Origin: Rhodothermales bacterium | GTDB taxonomy: Bacteria; Bacteroidota; Rhodothermia; Rhodothermales; JAHQVL01 | NCBI GenBank assembly: GCA_034439735.1 | Contig: JAWXAX010000061.1 | Location: forward strand, 1 to 57,357 | DNA: 57,357 nt | Direction of reading: 5' to 3' | Shown: positions 15,881 to 24,355 of the stretch, in pieces | How the letters are laid out: each line of letters opens with the position of its first letter | Position numbering within the stretch: position 1 is the first letter of the stretch | The notes under the pieces: model-generated | Told to the model about the DNA's origin: nothing | The model's database searches: none | What the model saw: the letters and a program-made list of their open reading frames with translations, nothing else | Program-made: the position numbers and the translations under genes

Positions 15881-17785
15881 ATGAATCCCACCTTCCGCCG
15901 CGCCGCGACCCTCATCCCGCTCCTTCTCACCCTCGCCTTCGCCGGCTGCGACGCCCCCGAACCGCCAGCGGAAGGCCCGTACGTCATCTCCGACCACTAC
16001 ACAAAACACGAATACCGCATCCCCATGCGCGACGGCGTGCACCTCTACACGGCCGTCTACCTCCCGAAGGCGGTGGATGAAGCTCTACCATTCCTGGTCC
16101 ATCGAACCCCCTACAGCTCAGGCCCGTACGGCCCCGACGCCTTCCCGGATCAGCTGGGCCCGGCTGGCTCCGCCCGCTTCATGGATGAGGGATTCATCTT
16201 CGTCAACCAGGACGTCCGCGGCCGGTTTATGTCCGAGGGGAGCTTTGTCAACATGACGCCGGCCTGCCCCAGCGGTGCGCCGGCTGGGTGCATGGACGAA
16301 AGCACGGACATGTATGACACCGTCGAGTGGCTCCTCGCCAACGTCCAACCCAATAACGGCCGCGTTGGGATCCTGGGGATCTCCTACCCCGGCTTCTACG
16401 CCGCCGCCAGCATCGTCAACTCCCATCCCGCCATCCGCGCCGCCTCGCCGCAAGCCCCGATCGCTGACTGGTTCATCGGGGACGACTTCCACCACAACGG
16501 GGCGTTTTACCTGCAGGACGGCTTCAACTTCTTCAGACGATTCGAACACCCGGAGCCCAACCCGACGGCCGCTCGCATGGATCCTTTTGAATACCCTGTC
16601 GACGACGCCTACACGTTTTTCCTCGACCTCGGCGCGCTGCCCAACGCGAACAAACGCTACTTCAACCACCAGATCGCGTACTGGGACTCGATGATGACGC
16701 ATGGCACATACGACGCCTTCTGGCAGCAGAGCAACATCCTCCCCTTTCTGAACAACGTTACCGCCAGCGTCATGACTGTCGCGGGGCTGTACGATGCCGA
16801 GGACCCCTACGGCCCCATCGGCATCTATAAGAGCATCGAGGAGCGCAACCCGGACGCGACAAACACGCTCGTGCTCGGCCCCTGGTTTCACGGCGGATGG
16901 GTACGCTCCACCGGCGACGCCCTGGGCAATGTGTCTTTCGAAGAACAGACGGCGATCTTCTACCAGGATGAAATCGACCTGCCCTTCTTCACCTTCCACC
17001 TCAAGGACAAGGGCGCCATCGACCTGCCCGAGGCCCTGGCATTCGCCAGCGGCTCGAATGACTGGCACCGGCTGCCGGCCTGGCCGCCGCCCGACATGAC
17101 GACGCGCTCGATCTATTTTCACGCCGACGGCCGACTAAGCTTCGATCCACCGCCAGCCGATGGCGCGGACAGCTATGCCAGCGACCCGGCCAACCCGGTG
17201 CCTTACACCCAGGAGAAAACGACGAGCCGCTCGCGCGAATATATGGTGGAAGATCAGCGCTTCGTCGCCGGCCGGCCGGACGTGCTCGTCTACCAGACCG
17301 AGCCGCTGACCGAAGACATCACCTTTGCCGGCCCGGTCGCCACGACGCTCCATATCTCCACCACGGGGACAGACGCCGACTTCATCGTGAAATTGATCGA
17401 TGTGTTTCCGGACGATACGCCCGAGCACCTGGAGCCGGCCGATAAATACCTGGACGTCCCGATGGCCGGCTACCAGATGATGGTCCGCGGCGAGGTCTTC
17501 CGCGCCAAATTCCGGAACAGCTTCGAAACGCCCGAGCCGCTCACCCCCGGCGCCATGGAAACGATCCGCTTCGCCGCGCCCGATATTTTCCACACCTTCA
17601 AGGCCGGACACCGGATCATGGTGCAGATCCAGAGCACCTGGTTTCCGCTCGTCGACCGCAATCCGCAGCAGTTCATGGACATCTACAGTGCCGACGACGC
17701 GGATTTCCTGCCGGCGACGCACACCGTCCACCGCTCGGCCACGCACCCCTCCCGCCTTGAAATCGGGCAATTTATCGCCCAATAA
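15881..17785 (+). CDS. CocE/NonD-type alpha/beta hydrolase, lipoprotein
   Basis: A 634-residue lipoprotein (lipobox FAGC, Cys about residue 23) of the CocE / X-Pro dipeptidyl-peptidase S15 superfamily. The hydrolase domain shows the N-terminal HEYRIPMRDGVHLYTAVYLP, FLVHRTPYSSGPYG and NQDVRGRFMSEGSF, the nucleophile elbow GILGISYPGF (Ser about residue 167), an acid in LYDAEDPYGP and the catalytic His in LGPWFHGGW. The C-terminal jelly-roll (about residues 440-634) contains ITFAGPVATTLHISTTGTDADFIVKLIDV and FKAGHRIMVQIQSTWFP. Relatives hydrolyse esters, amides such as cephalosporin side chains, or X-Pro peptides; the substrate here is unknown. A second, diverged member lies at 33644-35533. A small type IX cargo gene follows after 8 bases, suggesting an operon. 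Confidence 0.92.
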   Translation: MNPTFRRAATLIPLLLTLAFAGCDAPEPPAEGPYVISDHYTKHEYRIPMRDGVHLYTAVYLPKAVDEALPFLVHRTPYSSGPYGPDAFPDQLGPAGSARFMDEGFIFVNQDVRGRFMSEGSFVNMTPACPSGAPAGCMDESTDMYDTVEWLLANVQPNNGRVGILGISYPGFYAAASIVNSHPAIRAASPQAPIADWFIGDDFHHNGAFYLQDGFNFFRRFEHPEPNPTAARMDPFEYPVDDAYTFFLDLGALPNANKRYFNHQIAYWDSMMTHGTYDAFWQQSNILPFLNNVTASVMTVAGLYDAEDPYGPIGIYKSIEERNPDATNTLVLGPWFHGGWVRSTGDALGNVSFEEQTAIFYQDEIDLPFFTFHLKDKGAIDLPEALAFASGSNDWHRLPAWPPPDMTTRSIYFHADGRLSFDPPPADGADSYASDPANPVPYTQEKTTSRSREYMVEDQRFVAGRPDVLVYQTEPLTEDITFAGPVATTLHISTTGTDADFIVKLIDVFPDDTPEHLEPADKYLDVPMAGYQMMVRGEVFRAKFRNSFETPEPLTPGAMETIRFAAPDIFHTFKAGHRIMVQIQSTWFPLVDRNPQQFMDIYSADDADFLPATHTVHRSATHPSRLEIGQFIAQ

Positions 17786-17793
17786 CCCGTCCC

Positions 17794-18525
17794 ATGCGTC
17801 ACACGCTCCCGATACCGATCGGCCTCCTGTTGGGCGCCCTCTTGCTGACGGCGGCGCCAGCACTCGGCCAGGAGGCTCTGATCCCGCCCCTGCCGCCGCG
17901 TACGTTCGCGGTGGACGGGCTCGATGACGGCATCGTGCTCGGATGGACCACCCACCCCGGCCAACCGGACCCCGACGCGTGGGAGGTCTACCGCACCGTC
18001 CACTTCGCCGACAACCTGCCTTATACCCTCCTCCACACCCTGCCCGGAAGTGCACGCGCCGTGACGGATACGGCGTACGTGATGAACACCGGCTACTACT
18101 ACTACCTCGTCGCGGTCGGAGGCCCGATGCCTGTGGACCCGACAGGGCTACACGGCACCCCCGACGGACGCCCGCTGCGCAGCGCCCGCTATGCCGCACA
18201 GACAGACATCCTCACGGCGGTCGGCTTCCGGCCCGGGCTCGACAGTGATGACCTTATCGTAAGCGGCCCCAACCCCTTCTCGTCCGAGATCCAGCTACGC
18301 TACATCGCCAACGGCCCCGCACTCATCCGGCTGAGTGTCTTTAACACCCTCGGCCAGGAAGTGGCGGTGTTGGTTGATGACTTTATCGGGCTGTTCGCCT
18401 CCCGGGAAGTGCGATGGGCCGGCGTGGATCACAGCGGCCGGCGGCTCCCGAGCGGCATCTATTTCGCCCAGCTCGCGGTGGGTGCCCGCCCTCCGCAGTC
18501 CGTCTCGATGGCCCTCGTTCGGTGA
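17794..18525 (+). CDS. Small secreted protein with Fn3-like and type IX sorting domains
   Basis: A 243-residue protein beginning with a signal peptide (IGLLLGALLLTAAPALGQ). Residues about 35-120 look like one fibronectin-type-III-like beta sandwich (DGIVLGWTTHPGQPDPDAWEVYR, TGYYYYLVAVGG). Residues about 155-243 are a type IX sorting domain (DLIVSGPNPFSSEIQLRY, RLSVFNTLGQEVAVLVDD, RRLPSGIYFAQL). There is no enzymatic motif, so a binding or structural surface role is most likely. It starts 8 bases after the CocE-type hydrolase and is probably co-transcribed. The 106 bases downstream hold the promoter region of the xylose isomerase gene. Confidence 0.82.
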   Translation: MRHTLPIPIGLLLGALLLTAAPALGQEALIPPLPPRTFAVDGLDDGIVLGWTTHPGQPDPDAWEVYRTVHFADNLPYTLLHTLPGSARAVTDTAYVMNTGYYYYLVAVGGPMPVDPTGLHGTPDGRPLRSARYAAQTDILTAVGFRPGLDSDDLIVSGPNPFSSEIQLRYIANGPALIRLSVFNTLGQEVAVLVDDFIGLFASREVRWAGVDHSGRRLPSGIYFAQLAVGARPPQSVSMALVR

Positions 18526-18631
18526 TCTTCTGGGGAAGAGTTTCCCCGGGGCGGTGCGCGAATAGGTAGCGCTTCCTATCTTCCAGCACCTGATCCAACC
18601 GCCCATACATCGCTCCAACCACACGCCGCCC

Positions 18632-19950
18632 ATGGCTCGCGCAACAGACTACTTCAACGGCATCGGCGCCATCCCTTTCGAAGGACTCGACTCCCACGAT
18701 CCCCTCGCCTTCCGCTACTACGACCCGGCCCGAGTCGTCGCCGGCAAAACGCTGCGAGAGCACTTCAAATTCGCCTGCGCCTACTGGCACTCGTTCTGTA
18801 ACGTCGGCGCGGACCCCTTCGGGCCAGGCACCCACCACTTCGCGTGGGACACGGGCAACGACCCGATCGACCGCGCGAAGCGTAAGATGGACGCGGCGTT
18901 CGAGTTCATGACAAAACTCGGGCTCGAATACTTCTGCTTCCATGACTACGACCTGGTCGACGAGGGTGCGACCCTCGCGGAGTCCGAGCGACGCCTGCAG
19001 GCCATCACGGACCACGCACTCGGCCACATGAAGGCTACGGGCATCAAGGTCCTCTGGGGCACCGCCAACCTGTTCGGCAACCCCCGCTACATGAACGGGG
19101 CCGCGACGAATCCGGATTTCAACGTCCTCGCCTTCGCCGGCGCCCAACTCAAGCAGGCTATCGACGCCACCATCAAACTCGGCGGCGAAAACTACGTGTT
19201 CTGGGGGGGCCGAGAGGGGTATATGACGCTCCTGAATACGGATATGCGCCGCGAACAGGATCACCTCGCCCGCATCCTCCACCTTTCCCGCGACTACGCG
19301 CGAGCCCAGGGCTTTAAGGGATCGTTTTTTATCGAACCTAAACCCTGCGAGCCCACGAAGCACCAGTACGACTACGACGCCGCGACGGTGGTCGCCTTCC
19401 TGAAGACCTACGACCTGGACCGCGACTTCAAGCTCAATGTCGAGGTCAACCACGCCACCCTCGCCGGACACACCTTCCAGCACGAACTCCAGGTCGCCGC
19501 CGACGCCGGCCTCCTCGGCAGTATCGACGCCAACCGGGGCGACTACCAGAAGGCTGGGACACCGACCAGTTTCCGAACAACCTCAACGAACTCACCGAGG
19601 CGATGCTGGTCATCCTGCGCGCCGGCGGCCTCCAGGGCGGCGGCGTGAACTTCGACGCCAAAATCCGGCGAAACTCCACCGATCCCGCCGATATCTTCCA
19701 CGCCCACGTCGGCGGGATGGACACCTTCGCCCGCGCCCTCATCACCGCCGCGGCGCTCATCGAAAAATCCCCCCTCGAACAGATGCGCCGCACACGCTAC
19801 GCCTCGTTCGACGCTGGCAACGGGAAGGCCTTCGAAGACGGCAAGCTCTCTCTGGCCGACCTCCACGCACTCGCCTCAACAGCCGGCGAACCCGCCACCA
19901 CCAGCGGCCAGCAGGAGCTGTACGAGAATGTGGTGAATAGGGGGGTTTAG
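18632..19950 (+). pseudogene. xylA: Xylose isomerase with a single-base frameshift
   Basis: Codons from 18632 read a typical xylose isomerase: [86 protein letters not shown] and IDANRGDYQ, containing the metal-binding Glu/Asp/His residues. After DANRGDYQ the frame is lost. One base is missing at about 19551/19552 (CAGAA then GGCTGG). In the next frame the protein resumes as [18 protein letters not shown] and ends ELYENVVNRGV at 19950. Restored, it is about 440 residues, the full family length, interconverting D-xylose/D-xylulose (or glucose/fructose). Both halves are otherwise undecayed, so the lesion is recent or an assembly error. A heptamer-type repeat begins straight after the stop. Confidence 0.92.
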
Positions 19951-20010
19951 TTGGCAGGTTGCAGGTTGGCAGGTTTTTCAATGGTTGACGGCTGCCAACC
20001 TGCAACCTAC
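19951..20010. repeat. GGTTGCAGGTTGGCAGG tandem and inverted repeat
   Basis: Bases 19951-19975 contain GGCAGGTTGCAGGTTGGCAG and bases 19992-20010 contain its inverse (CTGCCAACCTGCAACC), forming a stem between the convergent xylA and epimerase genes. It begins at the base after the xylA stop. It may act as a bidirectional terminator, though there is only a short T run (TTTTT at 19974-19978). Related tracts lie at 8802 and 21003. Confidence 0.7.
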
Positions 20011-20090
20011 TTCGTCGTAATCAGCACCACCCCGCTCGAACTGTGTGCCAGTACATTAATCTGGCGATGTGACATCCGCGTAACGTGTAG

Positions 20091-20999
20091 TCACGTGTCC
20101 AGCACCCCCACACGTTCCATGGCGCGGCGGAGCGTCTTCGCCGACACGTCCACCAGCCAGCTGTAGAACTCGTCTGACAATACACCGCTTGCGTGGTCTT
20201 CGATGAACTTGAGCTGCTCGGGCGTCAGTTCAGCTTCCGCGCCGGCTTTTGCATTTTTGTAGGGATTAGCCGGCGTACGGTCCAGCGGAGCCACAAATTC
20301 CACGGTCAGTGCATCGTTGTAGCCGGCGGCCTTGAGGGTGGTCAGAAGCCGTACCCAGTCGTAATCCCCCTGCCCCGGCGCCATCCGATTGTTGTCGGCC
20401 ACATGGAATGCCCGCAACCGTGGGGCGGAATTGAGGATGGCCTGGTGGAGATCGGCTTCTTCGATGTTGATGTGGAAGGCATCCAGGCAGATCCCACAGT
20501 TCGGGCCGACGGCTTCGGCCAGCATCAGGGCCTGGTCGTGCCGGTTGAGGAAGTTGGTCTCGAATCGGTTGAGCGGCTCGATCCCGATCACCACGCCGGC
20601 TGGTTCGCTGTGGGCGTAGATCTCGCGCAGTCCCTCCACAGCCCAGCCCCACTCTTCCTCCTCGCTCGCCATCGCGTTCACTTTGCCCACTTGCGACGGT
20701 ACGATGGTCATCTCCCGCCCCTCCAGCTCCTTCACCATCGTTATGCAGTCCTTGAGGTACTGCACCGTGTTGGCGCGCACGCCGGCGTCCGCATGGATGA
20801 GGTCGCGCCCGGCGAACATGAGCGACACCGAGCCAAAGCAAAACAACCCGTTGTCTTTCAACAGCTTACGGACTTCCTTCGTGTTGTACTTCGAGGGCTC
20901 GCCTTCGATTTCGATGCTGTGATACCCGCATTTCGCGAGCCGGCGGATGGTCACGTCGATCGGCTCGGCGCGCATCCAGTTGTGCATGGAGAGGAACAT
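20091..20999 (-). CDS. D-tagatose/D-psicose 3-epimerase-like TIM-barrel isomerase
   Basis: A 302-residue AP-endonuclease-2-like TIM barrel. The metal ligands expected in ketose 3-epimerases are visible: Glu in VIGIEPLNRFETNFLN, Asp/His in ICLDAFHINIEEAD, His in FHVADNNRMAPGQGDYDW and Glu in LTVEFVAPLD. RFET-N and HINIEE closely match the D-tagatose/D-psicose 3-epimerase subgroup, while hydroxypyruvate isomerase and IolE/IolI are alternatives. I used the ATG at 20999 (MFLSMHNWM); the upstream open frame to 21194 translates a CCAACCTGC repeat and lacks family similarity. It is convergent with the xylose isomerase gene, so the two sugar isomerases sit together but are not co-transcribed. Confidence 0.82.
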   Translation of the reverse strand: MFLSMHNWMRAEPIDVTIRRLAKCGYHSIEIEGEPSKYNTKEVRKLLKDNGLFCFGSVSLMFAGRDLIHADAGVRANTVQYLKDCITMVKELEGREMTIVPSQVGKVNAMASEEEEWGWAVEGLREIYAHSEPAGVVIGIEPLNRFETNFLNRHDQALMLAEAVGPNCGICLDAFHINIEEADLHQAILNSAPRLRAFHVADNNRMAPGQGDYDWVRLLTTLKAAGYNDALTVEFVAPLDRTPANPYKNAKAGAEAELTPEQLKFIEDHASGVLSDEFYSWLVDVSAKTLRRAMERVGVLDT

Positions 21000-21002
21000 A
21001 GA

Positions 21003-21030
21003 TGGTTGCAGGTTTGCAGGTTGGCAGGCT
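21003..21030. repeat. GGTTGCAGG-type repeat before an ATG
   Basis: Three imperfect GGTTGCA/GGTTGGCA units lie immediately upstream (minus-strand sense) of the epimerase start at 20999. They match the family at 19951-20010. Confidence 0.6.
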
Positions 21031-21187
21031 TGTCCTGAGAGACGACGGCGCAAGCCGGCGGAATGGAAAGTATTCGATCGCGGATAAAAATCTATCATTA
21101 ACGCCTTTCTTTCGTGCCAATGGTAGAACATTATATGAGGATGCCCTATTTTGGGCCATCCAGTCTCAATCAGCCGACCCTTTCGCC

Positions 21188-21646
21188 ATGGCAAACTACA
21201 CCCTCGACGTCAACGGAAAACAGCACCAGGTGGATGTCGAATCGGACACGCCGCTCCTCTGGGTCCTGCGGGACCATCTGAATCTGACGGGCACCAAGTT
21301 CGGCTGCGGGGTCGCGCAGTGCGGAGCGTGCACGGTGCATCTGGACGGCGCGGCCGTACGCTCGTGCTCTACGCCCATCTCCACCGTGGGAGACATGGCG
21401 GTGACGACCATCGAGGGCTTGTCGGACGACGGCTCGCACCCGGTGCAACAGGCCTGGATGGAGCACGATGTGCCCCAGTGCGGCTACTGCCAGGCCGGTC
21501 AGATCATGACGGCCGTCGCTTTCCTGAAATCCAACCCGGCCCCGACCGACGATGCGATCGAGCAGGCGATGAACGGAAATCTGTGCCGCTGCGGCACCTA
21601 CCTCCGCATTCGCGCCGCCGTCAAAACGGCGTCGTCCCACCTCTGA
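21188..21646 (+). CDS. 2Fe-2S subunit of a molybdenum hydroxylase (IorA type)
   Basis: A 152-residue small subunit with two [2Fe-2S] clusters. The N-terminal plant-ferredoxin-type cluster uses [17 protein letters not shown] ... RSC. The C-terminal helical cluster uses [11 protein letters not shown] and [10 protein letters not shown]. It transfers electrons from the molybdenum cofactor in the partner subunit encoded 29 bases downstream. This size and the stand-alone arrangement match isoquinoline 1-oxidoreductase alpha-type subunits rather than the three-subunit CO-dehydrogenase type, since no FAD subunit gene is present. The start at ATG 21188 ([11 protein letters not shown]) fits the family; the longer open frame from 21002 has no supporting similarity. 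Confidence 0.94.
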   Translation: MANYTLDVNGKQHQVDVESDTPLLWVLRDHLNLTGTKFGCGVAQCGACTVHLDGAAVRSCSTPISTVGDMAVTTIEGLSDDGSHPVQQAWMEHDVPQCGYCQAGQIMTAVAFLKSNPAPTDDAIEQAMNGNLCRCGTYLRIRAAVKTASSHL

Positions 21647-21675
21647 TCCGCCCTTCGCCCCATCTCCAAGCTACC

Positions 21676-23892
21676 ATGAGCCAGCCTGCCATGAACACGA
21701 CGATCAACCGCCGCTCCTTCCTGAAAGCCTCCGCCCTCACCGGCGGCGGCCTGATGATTGGCTTCAACTGGTTCGCCGGCTGCCAGCCGGCCATCGATCC
21801 GCTTGCCCCCGTCGGGGACTGGAGCGAGATCAACGCCTTCCTCAAAATCGCCGAAAACGGGATCGTGACGATCATGTCGCCGAACCCTGAGATCGGGCAG
21901 AATGTGAAGACGTCGATGCCGATGATCGTGGCCGAGGAGCTGGATGTCGACTGGAAACACGTGATCGTCGAACAGGCCGGGCTCGACACGGTCAAATTTT
22001 CTCGCCAGCTCGCCGGCGGTAGCGATTCGATCCGCCAGAGCTGGGCCGGCCTCCGCAAGGCCGGCGCCACGGCCCGCCACATGCTCGTCGACGCCGCCGC
22101 CCAGCGCCTCGAGGTGCCGGCGTCGGAGCTGACGACAAGCGCGGGGGTCATCACCCACGCCGGGAGCAAGCGATCGGTCGGCTATGGCGAAGTGGCCAGC
22201 GCCGCCGCCCTGCTACCGGTGCCGGAGAACCCGACGCTCAAGGAGGCGAAAGACTTTACCATCGTCGGCACCAGCCGCAAGAATGTCGACGCCCCCAAAA
22301 TTGTCCAGGGCGAGCCGCTCTACGGTATGGATTTTAAACGGGACGGGATGCTCATCGCCATGATCGAGCACCCGCCGGCGTTTGGGATGACGGTGAAGTC
22401 GGTCGACGCCACGGCGGCGAAAGCGATGCCGGGGATTGTCGATGTGATCACGGTCAACACGCGTCCCGATGGATTCCAGGCCCAGTGGATGGACGTGACG
22501 GCGTTTCCGGAGCTGGTGGTCGTCCTCGGCCGCTCGACCTGGGAGGTGATGAAGGCCAAAAAGGCCCTGACGATTGAGTGGGAGACGACGTCCAGGCTGG
22601 AGAACAGCGCCGAACAGAGCGCCAGCCTCGCCGGCCTGCTCACCGGCCGCACCGCCGAAGTCGCCCGCCGTGACGGCAACCCGGAGGCGGCGTTCCGGAA
22701 TGCGGCGAAGGTGATCGACCGGACGTATAGCGCCCCGTTCCTCGCCCACAACACGATGGAGCCGATGAACTTCTTCGCGCACGTCACGGCGGACCGCGCG
22801 GAGCTGATCGGGCCGATCCAGACGCCGGAGGCGCTCCGCAAGTCGGTCTCGCAACTGCTGTCGATGCCCGAGGAAAACATCACCATCGCGCTTACCCGCA
22901 TGGGCGGGGGCTTCGGCCGGCGCCTCTATGGCAACTTCGGGATGGAGGCCGCGGCGATTTCAAAAGTAGCCGGCGCCCCCATCAAGCTGATCTACAGCCG
23001 CGAGGACGACATGACGCAGGGCACCTACCGGCCGGCGTACCAGGTCCGCTACCGCGCCGCGCTCGACGCCAACAACAACCTGATCGCCTTCCACGTCCGT
23101 GGCGCCGGCATCAGCGAAAGCCCGGTGTTCGCCAACCGCTTCCCGGCCGGGACCGTGGATAACTACCTGGCGGAGAACGTCGTTTTGGAATCGAATGTGT
23201 CGACGGGCGCCTGGCGCGCGCCGCGCTCCAACTTCATCGCCGGCGCCGAACAGGCGTTTATCGACGAGGTGGCTGAGGCCGCGGGTAAAGACCCCATCGC
23301 CTTCCGCCTCGAACTGTTCGACCGGGCGATGACCAACCCGGTGGGCACGGATAACGACTACGACCCGGCCCGCATGGCCGGCGTGCTCAAGCTTGCGCGC
23401 GACAAATCGGGCTGGGACGCGACACCCGCCGGCGTCGCCCGCGGCGTGTCGGTCTACTACTGCCATAACTCATACGTGGCGCAGGTGCTGGACCTCACGA
23501 TGAACGGCAACCAGCCGATCGTGGACAAAGTGTGGTGCGCGGTCGACTGCGGCATCGTCGTCAACCCGGACGCGGCGCTCAACCAGATCGAAGGCGGCAT
23601 CGTGGACGGCATCGGGCACGCCATGTACGGCGCCATCACGATCGCAGACGGCCGGCCGGAGCAGCGCAACTTCGACACCTACAGCCTCATCCGCAACACA
23701 CAGGCCCCAAAAGCCGTCGAGGCTTTCTTCGTGGACAACGGCATCGACCCGACCGGTCTCGGCGAACCCTCGCTGCCGCCGGTCTCGGGCGCCCTGGCGA
23801 ACGCCATCGCGAAGGCTACCGGCAAGCGACTGTACAGCCAGCCGTTCGCTCCGGCGCTGGAGGGGTTGGAGCTACCGAGTGCGGTGGGGTGA
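21676..23892 (+). CDS. Molybdopterin-binding subunit of an IorB-type aldehyde/N-heterocycle oxidoreductase
   Basis: A 738-residue catalytic subunit. A twin-arginine signal (NRRSFLKASALTGGGLMIG) and a lipobox-like Cys (WFAGCQ) send it folded to the periplasm, perhaps membrane-anchored. Family motifs include MSPNPEIGQNVKTSMPMIVAEEL, AGGSDSIRQSW, SAPFLAHNTMEPMN, RMGGGFGRRLYG, TGAWRAPRSN and WCAVDCGIVVNPDA, ending with GLGEPSLPPVSGALANAI (the Glu of GEP acts as the base in molybdenum hydroxylases). It hydroxylates an aldehyde or N-heterocycle using water, passing electrons to the 21188 product and then to an unidentified acceptor. No molybdenum-cofactor genes are nearby. A second ATG lies five codons in. 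Confidence 0.94.
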   Translation: MSQPAMNTTINRRSFLKASALTGGGLMIGFNWFAGCQPAIDPLAPVGDWSEINAFLKIAENGIVTIMSPNPEIGQNVKTSMPMIVAEELDVDWKHVIVEQAGLDTVKFSRQLAGGSDSIRQSWAGLRKAGATARHMLVDAAAQRLEVPASELTTSAGVITHAGSKRSVGYGEVASAAALLPVPENPTLKEAKDFTIVGTSRKNVDAPKIVQGEPLYGMDFKRDGMLIAMIEHPPAFGMTVKSVDATAAKAMPGIVDVITVNTRPDGFQAQWMDVTAFPELVVVLGRSTWEVMKAKKALTIEWETTSRLENSAEQSASLAGLLTGRTAEVARRDGNPEAAFRNAAKVIDRTYSAPFLAHNTMEPMNFFAHVTADRAELIGPIQTPEALRKSVSQLLSMPEENITIALTRMGGGFGRRLYGNFGMEAAAISKVAGAPIKLIYSREDDMTQGTYRPAYQVRYRAALDANNNLIAFHVRGAGISESPVFANRFPAGTVDNYLAENVVLESNVSTGAWRAPRSNFIAGAEQAFIDEVAEAAGKDPIAFRLELFDRAMTNPVGTDNDYDPARMAGVLKLARDKSGWDATPAGVARGVSVYYCHNSYVAQVLDLTMNGNQPIVDKVWCAVDCGIVVNPDAALNQIEGGIVDGIGHAMYGAITIADGRPEQRNFDTYSLIRNTQAPKAVEAFFVDNGIDPTGLGEPSLPPVSGALANAIAKATGKRLYSQPFAPALEGLELPSAVG

Positions 23893-24355
23893 GATCATAA
23901 AAATGCCGATGACCTGCAACAGTGATTTATTCACTGACGCCGTAGAGAAGCCCCGGTGGGCCGTCTCTGAACGACCAGGATTAGCACAAGTGCTGCGGTT
24001 AAACCTTGTGCAGAAGACGCCCCACCGGGGCGTCTCTACAGAATCTGTCATTGGCAGCCTCGCAAGCATCTGTCCCGATGGTGCCCCCTCCGTGTAGGGC
24101 TGGCCCTTGCAAAAATGAGAGGGGGTTCATATCTAATGACGTCAGCTTCCGCCTTTTTGAGATGCTCCCCGCATCTTATTTGGCGATCACATGTCGGTTG
24201 TTGATCCGCTTTTTCGCCTGTGAAGTAAGGGGGGCGTTTACTTATCCAGAACGAACAGGGCCTCCATAGACCTGTTCGTTATCCTGTATCCCTACCCCGT
24301 ACCGATTGCCACCAGGCCGGCTCCCCTCGACGGTCTGGTATAACACCCCATCGTC
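23893..24355. other. Intergenic region with palindromic element, 463 bases
   Basis: Apart from the bipartite repeat at 23942-24039, the stretch from 24040 to 24355 shows no convincing open frame on either strand and is richer in A+T near 24110-24240. It should contain the promoter of the Ser/Thr kinase gene; no operator was recognised. Confidence 0.6.
23942..24039. repeat. Bipartite palindromic element, copy 2 (98 bp)
   Basis: The left palindrome (23942-23968, GTAGAGAAGCCCCGGTGGGC) and right palindrome (24015-24039, AGACGCCCC/GGGGCGTCT plus CTAC) are separated by 46 bases, mirroring the copy at 3794-3892. The spacer holds its own stem (GCACAAG ... CTTGTGC) that copy 1 does not share, so arms rather than spacer are conserved. 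Confidence 0.75.

Noticed and set aside
19540-19560. Programmed ribosomal frameshift in xylA
   Set aside because: No slippery heptamer or downstream stimulatory stem; a simple missing base explains the change.
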